A stretch of 63,244 nt of DNA from an uncultured Schlesneria sp. (GCA_903840265.1 CAIMFH010000087.1:1-63244); one strand, 5' to 3'; positions 26,821 to 36,265 are shown, counted from the first letter of the stretch. Notes: generated by a model from the sequence alone, not told the origin. Numbers and translations are program-made.

Positions 26821-28968
26821 CTATTTCGCCTCTTTCTCTGTGGGCTTCACCAAAGCGCCGGCGGAGGCGATGTGAGCCTCGATCTTGCGGACTGCACTCT
26901 CGCGGCGAATGTTGACATCAGTCGCTCGGAATTCCCATTTGCGCCCTGACAGATGCACGATCCAATAATAGGCCAGCTCGCGGATCTCAACGTGATTGCT
27001 CCGCAGCCAGCTTACTAACTCCAACGAGACGGCCCGGTTCGTTGCATCTTCCGGTCGGAAGCCCCACAGCATCGAATACACCGCCCCCGCTTCGGCAGTC
27101 GGGTAATGCTGTTCTAGAATATCCTTCAGAACTGGCCCACGATCGCCTTCACGTGCCAACCAGGTTCGCAGGCCATCTCGAGCTGCAAATCGACCTTCTT
27201 CAAAACTGCATTCTGCTAGCGCTTGGACCATCGCCTGGTAGGCATCGATGAGCGCCAAACCATGAACCGTCAGTTCCACGATCTTCGCATTCGAATCCTT
27301 GATCAGCGCCAGCAGCGTCATCTCGATGGGCTGGTCGAGTTCAAACTGCTTTTCAAACAACGCCGAAAATCGGCGCAGCGGAGACTGCTTTCGCTTCTGG
27401 GCGTCAGTCCACTCGGGCGTGAAACTCGACGAGACCGGTAGCGGTCGGATACCTTCGGCCACTTGCGGCACGATTTCCAACGCGGATTCCGCGGCGACTT
27501 GCTGCGATTGTCCGTCCGCTCCCGTCCATTTCACATTGCCCGCAAGGACTCGCAAAACACCGACATACCAATTAGGACCAAGGGCTTTCTCGTAGTTGAC
27601 GGGATCGCGCGGCGCGACCTCGACCGTGCAGACTGTGTCCGGCGACAGCAACTCCAGCCGCCAGGTATCGTTTCCAACCATGATCGAAATGACCGGGCTT
27701 TGGCTCGCATCTTTTCGACTCGACTTCAGGATCAGTCGACCCCGGCGAATATCGATCCCGGCGGAAGTGGCTCGATCCGGCGGCAACACACGGATGGCAG
27801 TGTCACCCAGGACGGTCGCGCTGATCCCTCCGCGATCAATGTCCAGCACCGCTTCAAACGGTTCGAGAACAATCAACGCTTCATTGGGAGCGATCGCCGA
27901 TCGCCGTGGCAGTAGGAACCAGTGCTGTTGCGAGTCATCGAAACGCAACACGACACCGTCATTGGAAATGTACTGAACCGGAACCGCGTTCAGAATGGGT
28001 GTTGGTTCTTTTCCCGCAGCCGCGTTGGCCGGCACATCGACCACTCCAGCTGGCTTCGCACGAGCCGCCGCGGCGACCGCGTCTGCTGGTGCATCGGCAG
28101 GCGGCATTGGTTTGGGTGGCGCATCAGCAGGGGGCGCTGGATCGATACCGGGATCGACCACAGGTTTGTCGGCTGGTATCGATGGGGAAGGGGGGAGATC
28201 GGACGATGTGGTCGCCGCGACCATTTGATCCGGCTTGATTGCCTTGTCGTCGACCTTCGCGTCTGCATTCGGTTGCTTGTCAGCAACCGGTTGTTTCTGG
28301 CCCGAGTCGCGATCGGTTTTCGTAAGCTCGCGTTTGGCGGCGCTGATCCCGGTCAAAAAACCTGTGTCCGAAACCAGTAATCCGAGACAAATCAGAACCA
28401 GCAGAGCCACGATGGATGCCGGAACGACACGCTGTGACCATGTGCTCTGACGCAAATAATCGGGGATCTCTGCCGCCGGTTTCGGCTGGGAAGCCACCGC
28501 ATCGCGACCATTGACGGCAGCGGCGATGACTTCGCTGCCATTGGGAGAGCGAGGAACATCGACATGCAACCGGTCCGTTTGATCGACCGGCCCCAACGCA
28601 TAAAGTCGATCTCGGCTCGCCTCGGAAATTTCCATCGGCCGTCCCATCACGAGGGCGAGCACCTGATGGCACGAGGCGACTTCAGCCAGCAGTTCGTCGG
28701 AAGTCAGCAGCACCTTTTCCACATCAACGACCTGCTCGGGAGGCAGGGTGCTGTCGAGGTATTGCGAGACGATGTTCGGATCGATACCGACGTTAGGGCC
28801 GCTGACACTGGGAGCCTTCAACCGGCGTTGGCGGACGACCAGCTTGATCAGGCTGACCAGCTTCCCCGCAACGGCACTCTCCTGGATTTTCTCGCCAATC
28901 AGTTTCGTCTCTGCCGGTTCCAGAACGTCGTCGAGGTAGGCCAGCAAGGTTCGCAATGTCAGTCGCAT
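26821..28968 (-). CDS. FecR/anti-sigma-like single-pass membrane protein
   Basis: 715 residues. The N-terminal cytoplasmic part (1-190) starts LRTLLAYLDDVLEPAE and has a second similar segment IVSQYLDSTLPPEQV, like the ends of anti-sigma domains but without their zinc ligands. One membrane helix follows (about 205-228), then a Pro/Ala-rich linker (250-350) and a beta-rich FecR-like domain (about 350-520) with a helical C-terminal region. Start ATG 28968 has AGGGA eight bases upstream; the frame is open to 29016. No sigma factor gene is adjacent, so a regulatory role is only inferred; alternatively it is an envelope protein. Confidence 0.7.
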   Translation of the reverse strand: MRLTLRTLLAYLDDVLEPAETKLIGEKIQESAVAGKLVSLIKLVVRQRRLKAPSVSGPNVGIDPNIVSQYLDSTLPPEQVVDVEKVLLTSDELLAEVASCHQVLALVMGRPMEISEASRDRLYALGPVDQTDRLHVDVPRSPNGSEVIAAAVNGRDAVASQPKPAAEIPDYLRQSTWSQRVVPASIVALLVLICLGLLVSDTGFLTGISAAKRELTKTDRDSGQKQPVADKQPNADAKVDDKAIKPDQMVAATTSSDLPPSPSIPADKPVVDPGIDPAPPADAPPKPMPPADAPADAVAAAARAKPAGVVDVPANAAAGKEPTPILNAVPVQYISNDGVVLRFDDSQQHWFLLPRRSAIAPNEALIVLEPFEAVLDIDRGGISATVLGDTAIRVLPPDRATSAGIDIRRGRLILKSSRKDASQSPVISIMVGNDTWRLELLSPDTVCTVEVAPRDPVNYEKALGPNWYVGVLRVLAGNVKWTGADGQSQQVAAESALEIVPQVAEGIRPLPVSSSFTPEWTDAQKRKQSPLRRFSALFEKQFELDQPIEMTLLALIKDSNAKIVELTVHGLALIDAYQAMVQALAECSFEEGRFAARDGLRTWLAREGDRGPVLKDILEQHYPTAEAGAVYSMLWGFRPEDATNRAVSLELVSWLRSNHVEIRELAYYWIVHLSGRKWEFRATDVNIRRESAVRKIEAHIASAGALVKPTEKEAK

Positions 28969-29167
28969 CGTTGTTCCCTTCCGGACGAAATCCGTCCGTT
29001 CCGTCTTCCGCACCAAGTGCGTATGGATTCGCTACCGTAGCCTTTGGGTGGTGCAGGATCGCCACTTTTCACTATCAGTGGCAAACCGCCTTGGAATCCG
29101 TACAAGAATTTCTGAGAATTCTGGAAACGGATCGTGGCTGCGGCGCGTGGATTTCTGGAACCTCCCA

Positions 29168-29995
29168 ATGAGACTGTCTTTCCGACTCGCTGTCCTTTTC
29201 GCGGTTTTGCCCGCAACAATCTCAGGATGGGCAGCGGACGCCCCGGTTCGACGCCGGGTTTTGCTTTTGGGCCAAAAGGCAGATTCGCACCCGGCGACCA
29301 CCCACGAGTACATGGCGGGGGTTCGATTGCTGGGCCTGCTGCTGGAGCGTTCGCCTGGAATTCAGACCGTTATCGTTCAGGCGGATTCCCCTTGGACGGA
29401 AGGCCCCGAGCTACTCGACGGCACCGATGCCGCGATTGTGTTTCTGTCCGAGGGTGCAAAGTGGGTCACCGAGGATGCCAACCGGCTGGCGGCGTTCCAG
29501 CGACTGGCAAACCGCGGCGGTGGGTTGACCTGCCTGCACTGGGGAATGGGAACTCGAGAGTCCGCGCCGATCGTCGATTTCACGGCCCTGTTCGGCGGCT
29601 GTCACGGCGGAACGGACAGGAAATACAAGTTCGCTTCGTTCAGCGTGAAGCCACTGGAAACCCATCCAGTAACGACCGGGATCACTCCCTTTGAAGTTCG
29701 CGACGAGTTCTACTACGCCCTGAAGCAACCGGCTCCCGCCCTCAAGTTGAAGGTCGCCCCACTGCTCCAAGTCTCGATCGACGGTACTGACCAGACCGTC
29801 GCCTGGGCCTGTGAGCGGCCAGACGGCGGACGCTCGTTCGGCTTCAGCGGACTTCATTACCACGAAAACTGGAAGCTGCCGCAGTATCGCCGATTGGTCC
29901 TCCAGGGAGTTCTCTGGACATTGAACCGCGACATCCCCGAAGGAGGCGTGCCCGTCGAGATCCGTCAAGAAGACTTGGCTTTGCCGAGTCGGTAG
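29168..29995 (+). CDS. Secreted ThuA-domain protein
   Basis: 275 residues; signal peptide MRLSFRLAVLFAVLPATISG with cleavage near WAA-DA. The ThuA-like glutamine-amidotransferase fold shows in VLLLGQKADSHPATTHEY, GGGLTCLHWGMG, FGGCHGG and the FSGLHYHENW segment near the end. ThuA-like domains are very common in planctomycetes, often beside dehydrogenases and heme proteins; their reaction is not settled. The frame is open to 29048, but 29168 begins the signal peptide. Confidence 0.85.
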   Translation: MRLSFRLAVLFAVLPATISGWAADAPVRRRVLLLGQKADSHPATTHEYMAGVRLLGLLLERSPGIQTVIVQADSPWTEGPELLDGTDAAIVFLSEGAKWVTEDANRLAAFQRLANRGGGLTCLHWGMGTRESAPIVDFTALFGGCHGGTDRKYKFASFSVKPLETHPVTTGITPFEVRDEFYYALKQPAPALKLKVAPLLQVSIDGTDQTVAWACERPDGGRSFGFSGLHYHENWKLPQYRRLVLQGVLWTLNRDIPEGGVPVEIRQEDLALPSR

Positions 29996-30056
29996 CGCCG
30001 TTCCGATCCCAAGGCAGACTCTCGTACTGTCCTCACCCAAACCGGACAACTCTCGA

Positions 30057-31514
30057 TCAACCTTCCATCGGAGGGACGATCGGGTTCCTCGCGGGAGTCA
30101 ACCGCTCCAGGATCGGCGTCGTCGCGATCGTCGTCACCAGGGCCATCAAGACCATCATCGCGAAAAGTGTCGGTGAGATCACTCCCAAATCGAGTCCGAT
30201 GTTGAGCACGATCAGCTCCATCAGCCCACGCGTGTTCATCAGGATTCCAAGCGCCGCGGACGTCCGCCAATTCAGCCCCGTGAACCGAGCGGCTCCCAGA
30301 GTGCCGCCGAACTTGCCCAAGGTGGCAACGAAAATAATCACGCCGCAGAACAGCCAGTCGGTCGGTTGAGAGAGCAGACCAATTTGCGTTCGAGCCCCCG
30401 TGAAGGCGAAGAACATCGGTAGCAGCAGGATCGAAACGATGTCTTCCAGCTTATGCCGAAATGACGTCGCCAGTTCGCTGTCGTGAGGGATGATCGCGCC
30501 GAGCAGGAACGCACCGAAGATCGCGTGGATCCCGATCGCTTCGGTGATCAGGGCCGAAACCAGAACGGCGATCAACACCCACGCCGCCATTGTATTGGAC
30601 AGGCGCTTCTCTTTCGTCGATTCCAACCAGGCTTGCAACCTCGGTCGAACCACCACGAACATGACCCCGATGTAGGCCGTTGCCAACACAATGGTGACGA
30701 CCGCTCCCTGCAGGTCCGATTGCGTCACGCCGACGACGAACGCCAACAGACACCAGGCCGTGACGTCATCGGCGGCGGCACAGCTGAGAGCGACGACCCC
30801 CAACTCAGTCCGCTCCATTTTCATGTCGGTCAGGATCCGCGCCAGGACAGGGAAGGCCGTAATCGCCATCGCGATTCCCATGAACAACGCGAAGCTGGTA
30901 AACGTGACGCCCTCTGGCGCGTATCGCGAATATGCGGCCAGAGCCAAAGCCGCCCCCAGCAGGAAAGGAAACATGATACTGGCATGCGAAATCGCCACTG
31001 TCGTGTGGGCTCGGTGACGCAACAATTCGGAGTTCAGTTCCAAGCCGACCAGGAACATGTACAGGATCACCCCGATCTGCGCCAGCACTCCCAGCGTCGG
31101 CATGACTGCCGACGGCAGCAGGAACGAGGTCACCTCAGGTGAGATTCGCCCAAGCAGCGACGGGCCCAGCACGATCCCGGCAATCACCTCGCCAATGACC
31201 CGCGGCTGCCCCAGCTTTTGAAATACGGTCCCGATCAACCGAGCTGTCACCATGATCGTGACGATCGCCAACAAGACCTGCGGGAGCGTGGAATGCAGAT
31301 TGGCCTTCTTCGCGACTGGTACCGTGGCTCCCGTGACTGGCTCGGCAATGGTTCGCACGAACCCCTCGCCAAACGATCGAATCAAGAAAAACACCCCGAC
31401 GGCAACCGCCAGCAGCAGCAGGTAGACAATCGTCAGGTGAACAGGGTGCGGTGATTTCGAATCATCAACGGCAGACAGCGGACTCAATGGAAGACCTTTC
31501 GCAACGAACCCCAT
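30057..31514 (-). CDS. CPA2-type cation:proton antiporter
   Basis: About 485 residues and twelve or more hydrophobic helices. IAGIVLGPSLLGRISPE near residue 115, SCAAADDVTAWCLLAF near 235 (the ion-binding Asp pair) and GAFLLGAIIPHD near 330 are typical of the Na+/H+ exchanger family in its KefB/NapA branch. The usual C-terminal TrkA-N regulatory domain is absent, so it is a bare exchanger. A GTG four codons upstream (31526) is possible. It converges with the ThuA gene 61 bases away. Confidence 0.9.
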   Translation of the reverse strand: MGFVAKGLPLSPLSAVDDSKSPHPVHLTIVYLLLLAVAVGVFFLIRSFGEGFVRTIAEPVTGATVPVAKKANLHSTLPQVLLAIVTIMVTARLIGTVFQKLGQPRVIGEVIAGIVLGPSLLGRISPEVTSFLLPSAVMPTLGVLAQIGVILYMFLVGLELNSELLRHRAHTTVAISHASIMFPFLLGAALALAAYSRYAPEGVTFTSFALFMGIAMAITAFPVLARILTDMKMERTELGVVALSCAAADDVTAWCLLAFVVGVTQSDLQGAVVTIVLATAYIGVMFVVVRPRLQAWLESTKEKRLSNTMAAWVLIAVLVSALITEAIGIHAIFGAFLLGAIIPHDSELATSFRHKLEDIVSILLLPMFFAFTGARTQIGLLSQPTDWLFCGVIIFVATLGKFGGTLGAARFTGLNWRTSAALGILMNTRGLMELIVLNIGLDLGVISPTLFAMMVLMALVTTIATTPILERLTPARNPIVPPMEG

Positions 31515-31633
31515 CGCTGGCAACACGAACCCGGTCTGGGAATCGCCCAGATGATTTTAGCCGGAGGGGGGCCGTTTGCCATCTGAGGAGGCAAATGTCC
31601 AGCCTCTGTGATCTGTCGATCGAACGCCCAGTC

Positions 31634-31996
31634 CTACGCATCGCGATTGTCGAGACCGTTGATCAGGCCGGACAGCATGCGGCTGACTTCCTCGAGCCGA
31701 CCTTTAAGATCTGCATGACACGCATCGTCGATTAGATTTCGCCGGCGAGCGAGTTCGAGAAGCGGGACACACTCTTGCACAGACCCTCGCGCAATTCCGA
31801 AGAAATGCCTTCGGTCTGGCTTCGTAAAACGGCCATTCCCCTCGGCGATATTGGCAGCGATTGAAACCGAGGCTCGATTGAGCTGATCGACAAGAAATCC
31901 ATAACCGCGGGTGAAAAATTCGGTGCGCTGGCAGATGGCGTCCGCAAAATCAACGGATTTCTGATAGACAACGAGCTTCTCAAAGGCGAACGCCAT
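31634..31996 (-). CDS. Four-helix-bundle protein, S23 / 23S rRNA intervening-sequence family
   Basis: 120 residues. FEKLVVYQKSVDFADAI at the start, GYGFLVDQLNRASVSIAANI and EGNGRFTKPDRRHFFGIARG in the middle, and a C-terminal helix ending LINGLDN are diagnostic of this family. Homologues are encoded inside rRNA intervening sequences and are related to Avd, the accessory protein of diversity-generating retroelements. Here there is no rRNA gene, reverse transcriptase or variable repeat nearby; the gene is followed upstream by a purine-rich palindrome and tRNA-Pro. Function unknown. Confidence 0.88.
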   Translation of the reverse strand: MAFAFEKLVVYQKSVDFADAICQRTEFFTRGYGFLVDQLNRASVSIAANIAEGNGRFTKPDRRHFFGIARGSVQECVPLLELARRRNLIDDACHADLKGRLEEVSRMLSGLINGLDNRDA

Positions 31997-32014
31997 TTGG
32001 TGCTCATAAAAAAA

Positions 32015-32102
32015 GAGAAGGAGAGTGGAAAGTAGAGAGTAGACCGAGGAGAGCGGTTAGGCTTTCTTCCTGTCTACTTACTACTTTCTCCGCTCTCCTC
32101 TC
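32015..32102. repeat. Purine-rich imperfect palindrome between the S23 gene and tRNA-Pro
   Basis: 32015-32044 (purine-rich, beginning GAGAAGGAGAGTGG and ending AGAGTAGAC) is mirrored by 32072-32102 as an imperfect inverted copy with small insertions, around a 27-base spacer. It abuts the terminator hairpin at 32105-32127. The arms are nearly pure purine on one strand and pyrimidine on the other. Confidence 0.6.
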
Positions 32103-32104
32103 TA

Positions 32105-32127
32105 TTTTTTCGCCCGAAGCGAAAAAA
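32105..32127 (-). terminator. Hairpin after tRNA-Pro
   Basis: TTTTTTCGC and GCGAAAAAA form a 9-bp stem around a short TTCGG loop, immediately after the tRNA 3' end on the minus strand. The A/T-rich outer pairs allow it to act as a terminator in either direction. Confidence 0.65.
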
Positions 32128-32202
32128 TCGGGATGACAGGATTCGAACCTGCGACTTCCTGGTCCCAAACCAGGCGCTCTAGCCAAGCTGAGCTACATCC
32201 CG
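32128..32202 (-). tRNA. tRNA-Pro (anticodon TGG)
   Basis: 75-nt cloverleaf on the minus strand: acceptor CGGGATG/CATCCCG with discriminator A, D arm with GCTCAGCTTGGCTAGAGC, anticodon stem CCTGG/CCAGG with loop TTTGGGA, and T arm containing GTTCGAATC. CCA is not encoded. Confidence 0.95.
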
Positions 32203-32282
32203 CTCGTGTGGGCGACAGTCTAGGAGGAGTGTCGCACTTCGTCAACAGCTTCGGCAAAAGTCTTCTTTGCCGACAAGAGACG

Positions 32283-32298
32283 CGTTCCACGTGGAACG
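32283..32298. promoter_or_regulatory. parS: parS centromere site
   Basis: CGTTCCACGTGGAACG is a perfect 16-bp palindrome that keeps the GTTNCACGTGNAAC core of bacterial parS; the symmetry extends to 24 bp (32279-32302). It lies 62 bases past the parB stop codon, and chromosomal parS sites usually cluster around parB and the origin. ParB should load here. Confidence 0.85.
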
Positions 32299-32359
32299 CG
32301 TCGTTTGGGTAAGATTGAGTCGAAGCAATCAATACACCATTTACTCCACAAACGCCGGG

Positions 32360-33280
32360 TCAGGCCGCTCGATGCAACTGCCCGACGATCCGCTCGAAGT
32401 CATCCGTCGACTGGAAGTCGATGATGATCTTTCCCTTGTCCTTGGCGGACAGCTTGATTTCGACAGCCGCTCCCAGCCAGTCCCGCAACTGATCTCGCAG
32501 GCTGAGGACATGCGGAGTGAGTTCGACGACGGCCGTCTCCGACTTCGGCTTCTTCCCCTTCATGGGCAGGACATCGCCGGATTCGGCCAACATCTCGCGA
32601 ACCGCTTCTTCGGTCTTGCGGACCGACAGGTGTTCCTTCTGAATTCGCTGGCACATCGCGACCTGCTGGTCGTGGTCCTTCAGCGACAACAACGTCCGAG
32701 CGTGACCGCCAGAGATCTTGTCGGAGAGCAGGTCGCTCTTCACGGCTTCAGGCAGCTCCAACAGTCGCAGCATGTTGCTGACGGTGGAACGGTCGAGACT
32801 CAGGCGACGCGACAAGTCTTCGATTGAACACTGGAACCGGTTGACGTAGTCCTGGAAGGCAGTCGCCTTTTCCAGGACGTTCAGGTCCTGCCGTTTCAGG
32901 TTTTCTTCGAGAGCGACTTCGCTGACCTGCTGGTCGGTCAGTTCGAGAACGCGGCAGGGAATCTCCTGCAGGCCGGCCTTCTTGGCGGCAATCAGGCGGC
33001 GTTCACCAGCGATCAACTGGTATCCACCCCCGGCTGTTCGGACGAGAATCGGCTGCAACACGCCATGCTGGCGGATGCTGTCGACCAGTTCATTCAGGGC
33101 CGTCTGATCGAACTCCTGCCGAGGCTGGAACGGATTGCGGTCAATCAGGTCGACGTGAATCACAGACTGGTCGCCAGCGGAGACCCCGTCCGTATCGTTC
33201 ATCGCCCCTGTGCCCATCAGCGCGTTCAGTCCGCGACCCAGTCGTCGGCGTGACGGTTCCTGGATACCAGAGTCATCCAT
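32360..33280 (-). CDS. parB: Chromosome-partitioning protein ParB
   Basis: 306 residues. The N-terminal CTPase/ParB domain has IDRNPFQPRQEFD and the GERR box (AGERRLIAAKK); the helix-turn-helix is in IEDLSRRLSLDRSTVSNMLR, and the C-terminal dimerisation domain ends ERIVGQLHRAA. ParB slides on DNA around parS and recruits SMC. ATG 33280 is preceded by AGGAAGAGA; the longer frame to 33442 has no similarity. parA is not adjacent, an uncommon separation. Confidence 0.95.
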   Translation of the reverse strand: MDDSGIQEPSRRRLGRGLNALMGTGAMNDTDGVSAGDQSVIHVDLIDRNPFQPRQEFDQTALNELVDSIRQHGVLQPILVRTAGGGYQLIAGERRLIAAKKAGLQEIPCRVLELTDQQVSEVALEENLKRQDLNVLEKATAFQDYVNRFQCSIEDLSRRLSLDRSTVSNMLRLLELPEAVKSDLLSDKISGGHARTLLSLKDHDQQVAMCQRIQKEHLSVRKTEEAVREMLAESGDVLPMKGKKPKSETAVVELTPHVLSLRDQLRDWLGAAVEIKLSAKDKGKIIIDFQSTDDFERIVGQLHRAA

Positions 33281-33507
33281 GATCTCTTCCTTGGATATAA
33301 AAACACTCCCGCACCCAAGAGCGTCCTGGGCTCGGAGCATATCGAATTGGCGAGGGGGGAATTGAGGTCGGGAATGTACCCGCGACCCGCCGAGTTCGAC
33401 AAGATGAAAATTCAGCGATTCGACATGATGCGGTTGTACCAATATACTTCGAAGTCAGCGATGCCGGCGATTGCTCGGTACGATGGCGTCAATCAGGCGG
33501 CATTCCT

Positions 33508-35379
33508 CTACCTCACACGGTACACCCACAAGGATTCGTCGCTCCTCAGCAACTCAGATTGCTTCGAGAACTCCGTCCCTTCATCGAACTGAACTAGGGA
33601 GCTTTCCCTCGCTCTCTTGGTTCCGAATGTTTCAAAGTCGTTTCGATGAGATTCCCACGCGGCCCCAAAAACGTCCGAGCGATAGGCACGGCCCGATCGA
33701 ACGAAGAATGTCGGTCGAGGATGAGGCCCATTCAGAAAGTCGAGATTTTGGACCGGTCCGATGAGCGAAAGGCCGCTCGCCTTCAGTGAGAAAACGACGG
33801 CCGGTTCACCGAAAACGTAGACGATCGCTTCGTCACCGGGAAACCCTGCCGCGACCGTCTGCCCTTTGACCTGCGCCGCGATGGATTCCGCAGCTTGCGA
33901 TAACAAGCTTCGATCTTGCCAGGCGTGAGTGGTCCCGATCAGGCTTCTGGCGACAGTGCAGATCAGTAACCAAGCGAGCAAGAGAATTTCAATCCATCGA
34001 ACCTTCCCTTGCTGCTTACCTTCGAAAGCAGTGTCGCCGAACAAAGCACGGCGACGGGTCAGGGCCTCGATCGCCATTCCGGCACCCAGCCAGACGGCGA
34101 TCAACCAAGGCAGGACCAGTCGCGGATAGGATTGATAGAAGGGTATTGCGAGACTCAGTCCGCAGATCCAAGCGAGGAGAAACCAGTACTTGCTACTCTC
34201 TGCGGTCGACCGATTCCGAACCAACGCAACCGCGCACCCCAGCAAACCGGCGACAAGCAGCCCGACCGGCGTTGCCAGAATCAGCAAGTGTGGGAGTACG
34301 GCACGACTCAGCAATGAGGTCTCCAAAGGAGAGGTCTGCCCTAAATAGTCGCCTGACAAAGCGAGGCGATTTAGACGCTGTTGGCTCAACAGGTCTGCGG
34401 CGAAAATGCGATGTTGCTCGGGTCGGTCATACAACGGCCGACCCTCTGCCTTCGCAATAGCTTCCGCCTTGGCCTGATTCTGCCGGCCTACCGAATCCAC
34501 AAAAACTTCATACGGCATGCCCCACCAATTGTCGTACAGACCGACGTAGGTGAGTTGCTTCAGCGCCGCAGAACTCCAGCCGCCGACTCTCCCAACATAC
34601 TGCCGATGGTTCGCGGCGACAGCACTGTATCCACCGTGTTTCTGCAGCCCCAACAAAACAGGTGACCAGAGTAGGAACGACAGGCCGGCCACCAGCAGCC
34701 AGCGTTTGCCAATTTCGACCAGTTGGCGATCGGCTCGAGGGAGCGTAATCTGCCAGGCAACTCCCCCAGACAGGCCGACCGCGAGCGGTAGCCAACCGTT
34801 GTACTTAGTCCACCAAGCGAGAGCTGTGAACAAGGCGGCAAGAATGATGTCCCGCCGCGTTCCTGTCTGCATTGCCTGCCAGGTGAAATAGACACCCCAT
34901 AGGATGAATAAGCAGACCGGAACGTCAGTCAGCGCAGCTCGACTGTAGGACGAATGGAAGTCGCTCGCCGCCACCAGACAGGCCGACACGATCCCGGCGC
35001 TCGGTCCGAACCAGCGTCGGCCAACCCACCAAATCGATGGGATCGTGGCCATGCCGGCAATCAGCGACGGGATCATCGGAATGAACCCCGTCGGCCGGAT
35101 CCCGCACAGCGAAGCGATGATCATCGTCCATTCAATCGCGGCGGGAAGTAGCGGCGGAGCGTACAAATGGCGGGCGGGATACTCATACCCCTCCTCGGTA
35201 CCGAACCAAAAGTTCGAGGCGTAAACCCCCTCGTCGAAGTGCTCGATCGCCATTCGACCAGGGTACCCCAGACGCAGGATCGCCCCCAACAGAATTGCAC
35301 CGGCCAGGCAGAGTAGTTCGGCTCGTGTGGGGCGAGGTTGCTCGGTATTCGGAAGCGATGGCGGCATGGCCAAGATCAT
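33508..35379 (-). CDS. GT39/ArnT-like membrane glycosyltransferase
   Basis: About 623 residues with ten or more hydrophobic helices and a soluble C-terminal part of ~130 residues. The first periplasmic loop has HFDEGVYASNFWFG; the acidic pair there (Asp-Glu) is the catalytic site of dolichyl-phosphate-mannose-type transferases. It should transfer a sugar from a polyprenyl phosphate to protein or lipid outside the membrane. Start is uncertain among TTG 35403, ATG 35379 and ATG 35367. It precedes parB on the same strand with a 227-base gap. Confidence 0.85.
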   Translation of the reverse strand: MILAMPPSLPNTEQPRPTRAELLCLAGAILLGAILRLGYPGRMAIEHFDEGVYASNFWFGTEEGYEYPARHLYAPPLLPAAIEWTMIIASLCGIRPTGFIPMIPSLIAGMATIPSIWWVGRRWFGPSAGIVSACLVAASDFHSSYSRAALTDVPVCLFILWGVYFTWQAMQTGTRRDIILAALFTALAWWTKYNGWLPLAVGLSGGVAWQITLPRADRQLVEIGKRWLLVAGLSFLLWSPVLLGLQKHGGYSAVAANHRQYVGRVGGWSSAALKQLTYVGLYDNWWGMPYEVFVDSVGRQNQAKAEAIAKAEGRPLYDRPEQHRIFAADLLSQQRLNRLALSGDYLGQTSPLETSLLSRAVLPHLLILATPVGLLVAGLLGCAVALVRNRSTAESSKYWFLLAWICGLSLAIPFYQSYPRLVLPWLIAVWLGAGMAIEALTRRRALFGDTAFEGKQQGKVRWIEILLLAWLLICTVARSLIGTTHAWQDRSLLSQAAESIAAQVKGQTVAAGFPGDEAIVYVFGEPAVVFSLKASGLSLIGPVQNLDFLNGPHPRPTFFVRSGRAYRSDVFGAAWESHRNDFETFGTKRARESSLVQFDEGTEFSKQSELLRSDESLWVYRVR

Positions 35380-35524
35380 ACTGGTCCAGGGAGATATGAC
35401 CAATCGAGACTTGCTTCTACTTACCTTCCTGCACGGGACGATTGGAACGCGAGCGTCGCCCGTCTATGATATGGGAGCTGCACGAATCGATCCGAATCTA
35501 TGCTCCCGCCGAAAGCTGAATGCG

Positions 35525-35848
35525 ATGCCGACGCACGACGAAATGTACGACGAAGCGATCCGACTGAAAGATCAAGGCAACCTCGACGAAGCCGCGACGA
35601 AGCTATTGGCGATCATCGCCGAGGCGCCGACGCATTCCCTGTCACACTCCGCCCTGGCTGTGGTGATGCAGAAGCTCGGCAAGTTCGACGAAGCGATCGC
35701 TCACGCGAAGAAGGTCGTCGAACTGGAACCGAATGACCCGTTCTCGTTCGCCCAGCTTTCGGTCATTTGCCAACGCTGCGGCCGCATCACCGAAGCCGAA
35801 GACGCACTCGCTCGCAACCAGACGATGAGCGCCCAACGCCGACATTGA
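35525..35848 (+). CDS. Small TPR protein
   Basis: 107 residues, MPTHDEMYDEAIRLKDQGNL to the end, forming about three tetratricopeptide helix pairs (ALAVVMQKLGKFDEAIAHAK is a typical one). No signal peptide. Frame open to 35327 over the divergent gene, but that part is antisense to the GT39-like start. A short hairpin GGGGAC-GTAA-GTCCCC at 35864-35879 follows and may help termination. Role unknown. Confidence 0.7.
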   Translation: MPTHDEMYDEAIRLKDQGNLDEAATKLLAIIAEAPTHSLSHSALAVVMQKLGKFDEAIAHAKKVVELEPNDPFSFAQLSVICQRCGRITEAEDALARNQTMSAQRRH

Positions 35849-35980
35849 TTCTCTTTCTGAGCGGGGGACGTAAGTCCCCTGGCCCTCTTCGGGTGTGAGC
35901 CCTTCATAAGGCGGCGATCTCCTTGGAAGCCCAAGTTGCCTGAACGCGGCTGGCCAAACTTCCATCGGCTCAGCGGAAGT

Positions 35981-36235
35981 TCAGCGCGTCAAAATGATCA
36001 CCCACCCCGGGTACGCGGCTTCGACCAAGAGCGTGAATGCGGCGGCGACAAATGGGGTCGACATGTTGGAATCACGGAACCCGAAGTAGGCGGCGAAGCT
36101 GCCTGTGTACGGGGCACCGCAATAGACGAGGCCAGCACTGATGGTTCCGAATACCAGGATGTCGGCGACGGTGGTCGTGGACGATGTGCAGTCGTCGTGA
36201 GCAATCAGTATTGAGTTTCGTGGGCTCGCCGACAA
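35981..36235 (-). CDS. Possible small membrane protein
   Basis: An 84-residue frame with two hydrophobic stretches (ADILVFGTISAGLVYCGAPY and STPFVAAAFTLLVEAAYPGW), directly downstream of the lipoprotein gene. No family recognised; no convincing ribosome-binding site. It could be a chance frame in a 417-base gap that otherwise shows only the hairpin at 35864-35879. Confidence 0.25.
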   Translation of the reverse strand: MSASPRNSILIAHDDCTSSTTTVADILVFGTISAGLVYCGAPYTGSFAAYFGFRDSNMSTPFVAAAFTLLVEAAYPGWVIILTR

Positions 36236-36265
36236 GTAGAATGCAGCACGAACTGGAACGGCGCT

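Noticed and set aside
31634-31996. S23-type gene as an intervening sequence within a 23S rRNA gene
   Set aside because: No rRNA sequence flanks it; neighbours are an antiporter gene and tRNA-Pro.
32128-33280. Replication origin at the parB/parS locus
   Set aside because: No dnaA, DnaA-box cluster or AT-rich unwinding region could be shown; parS alone indicates only proximity.
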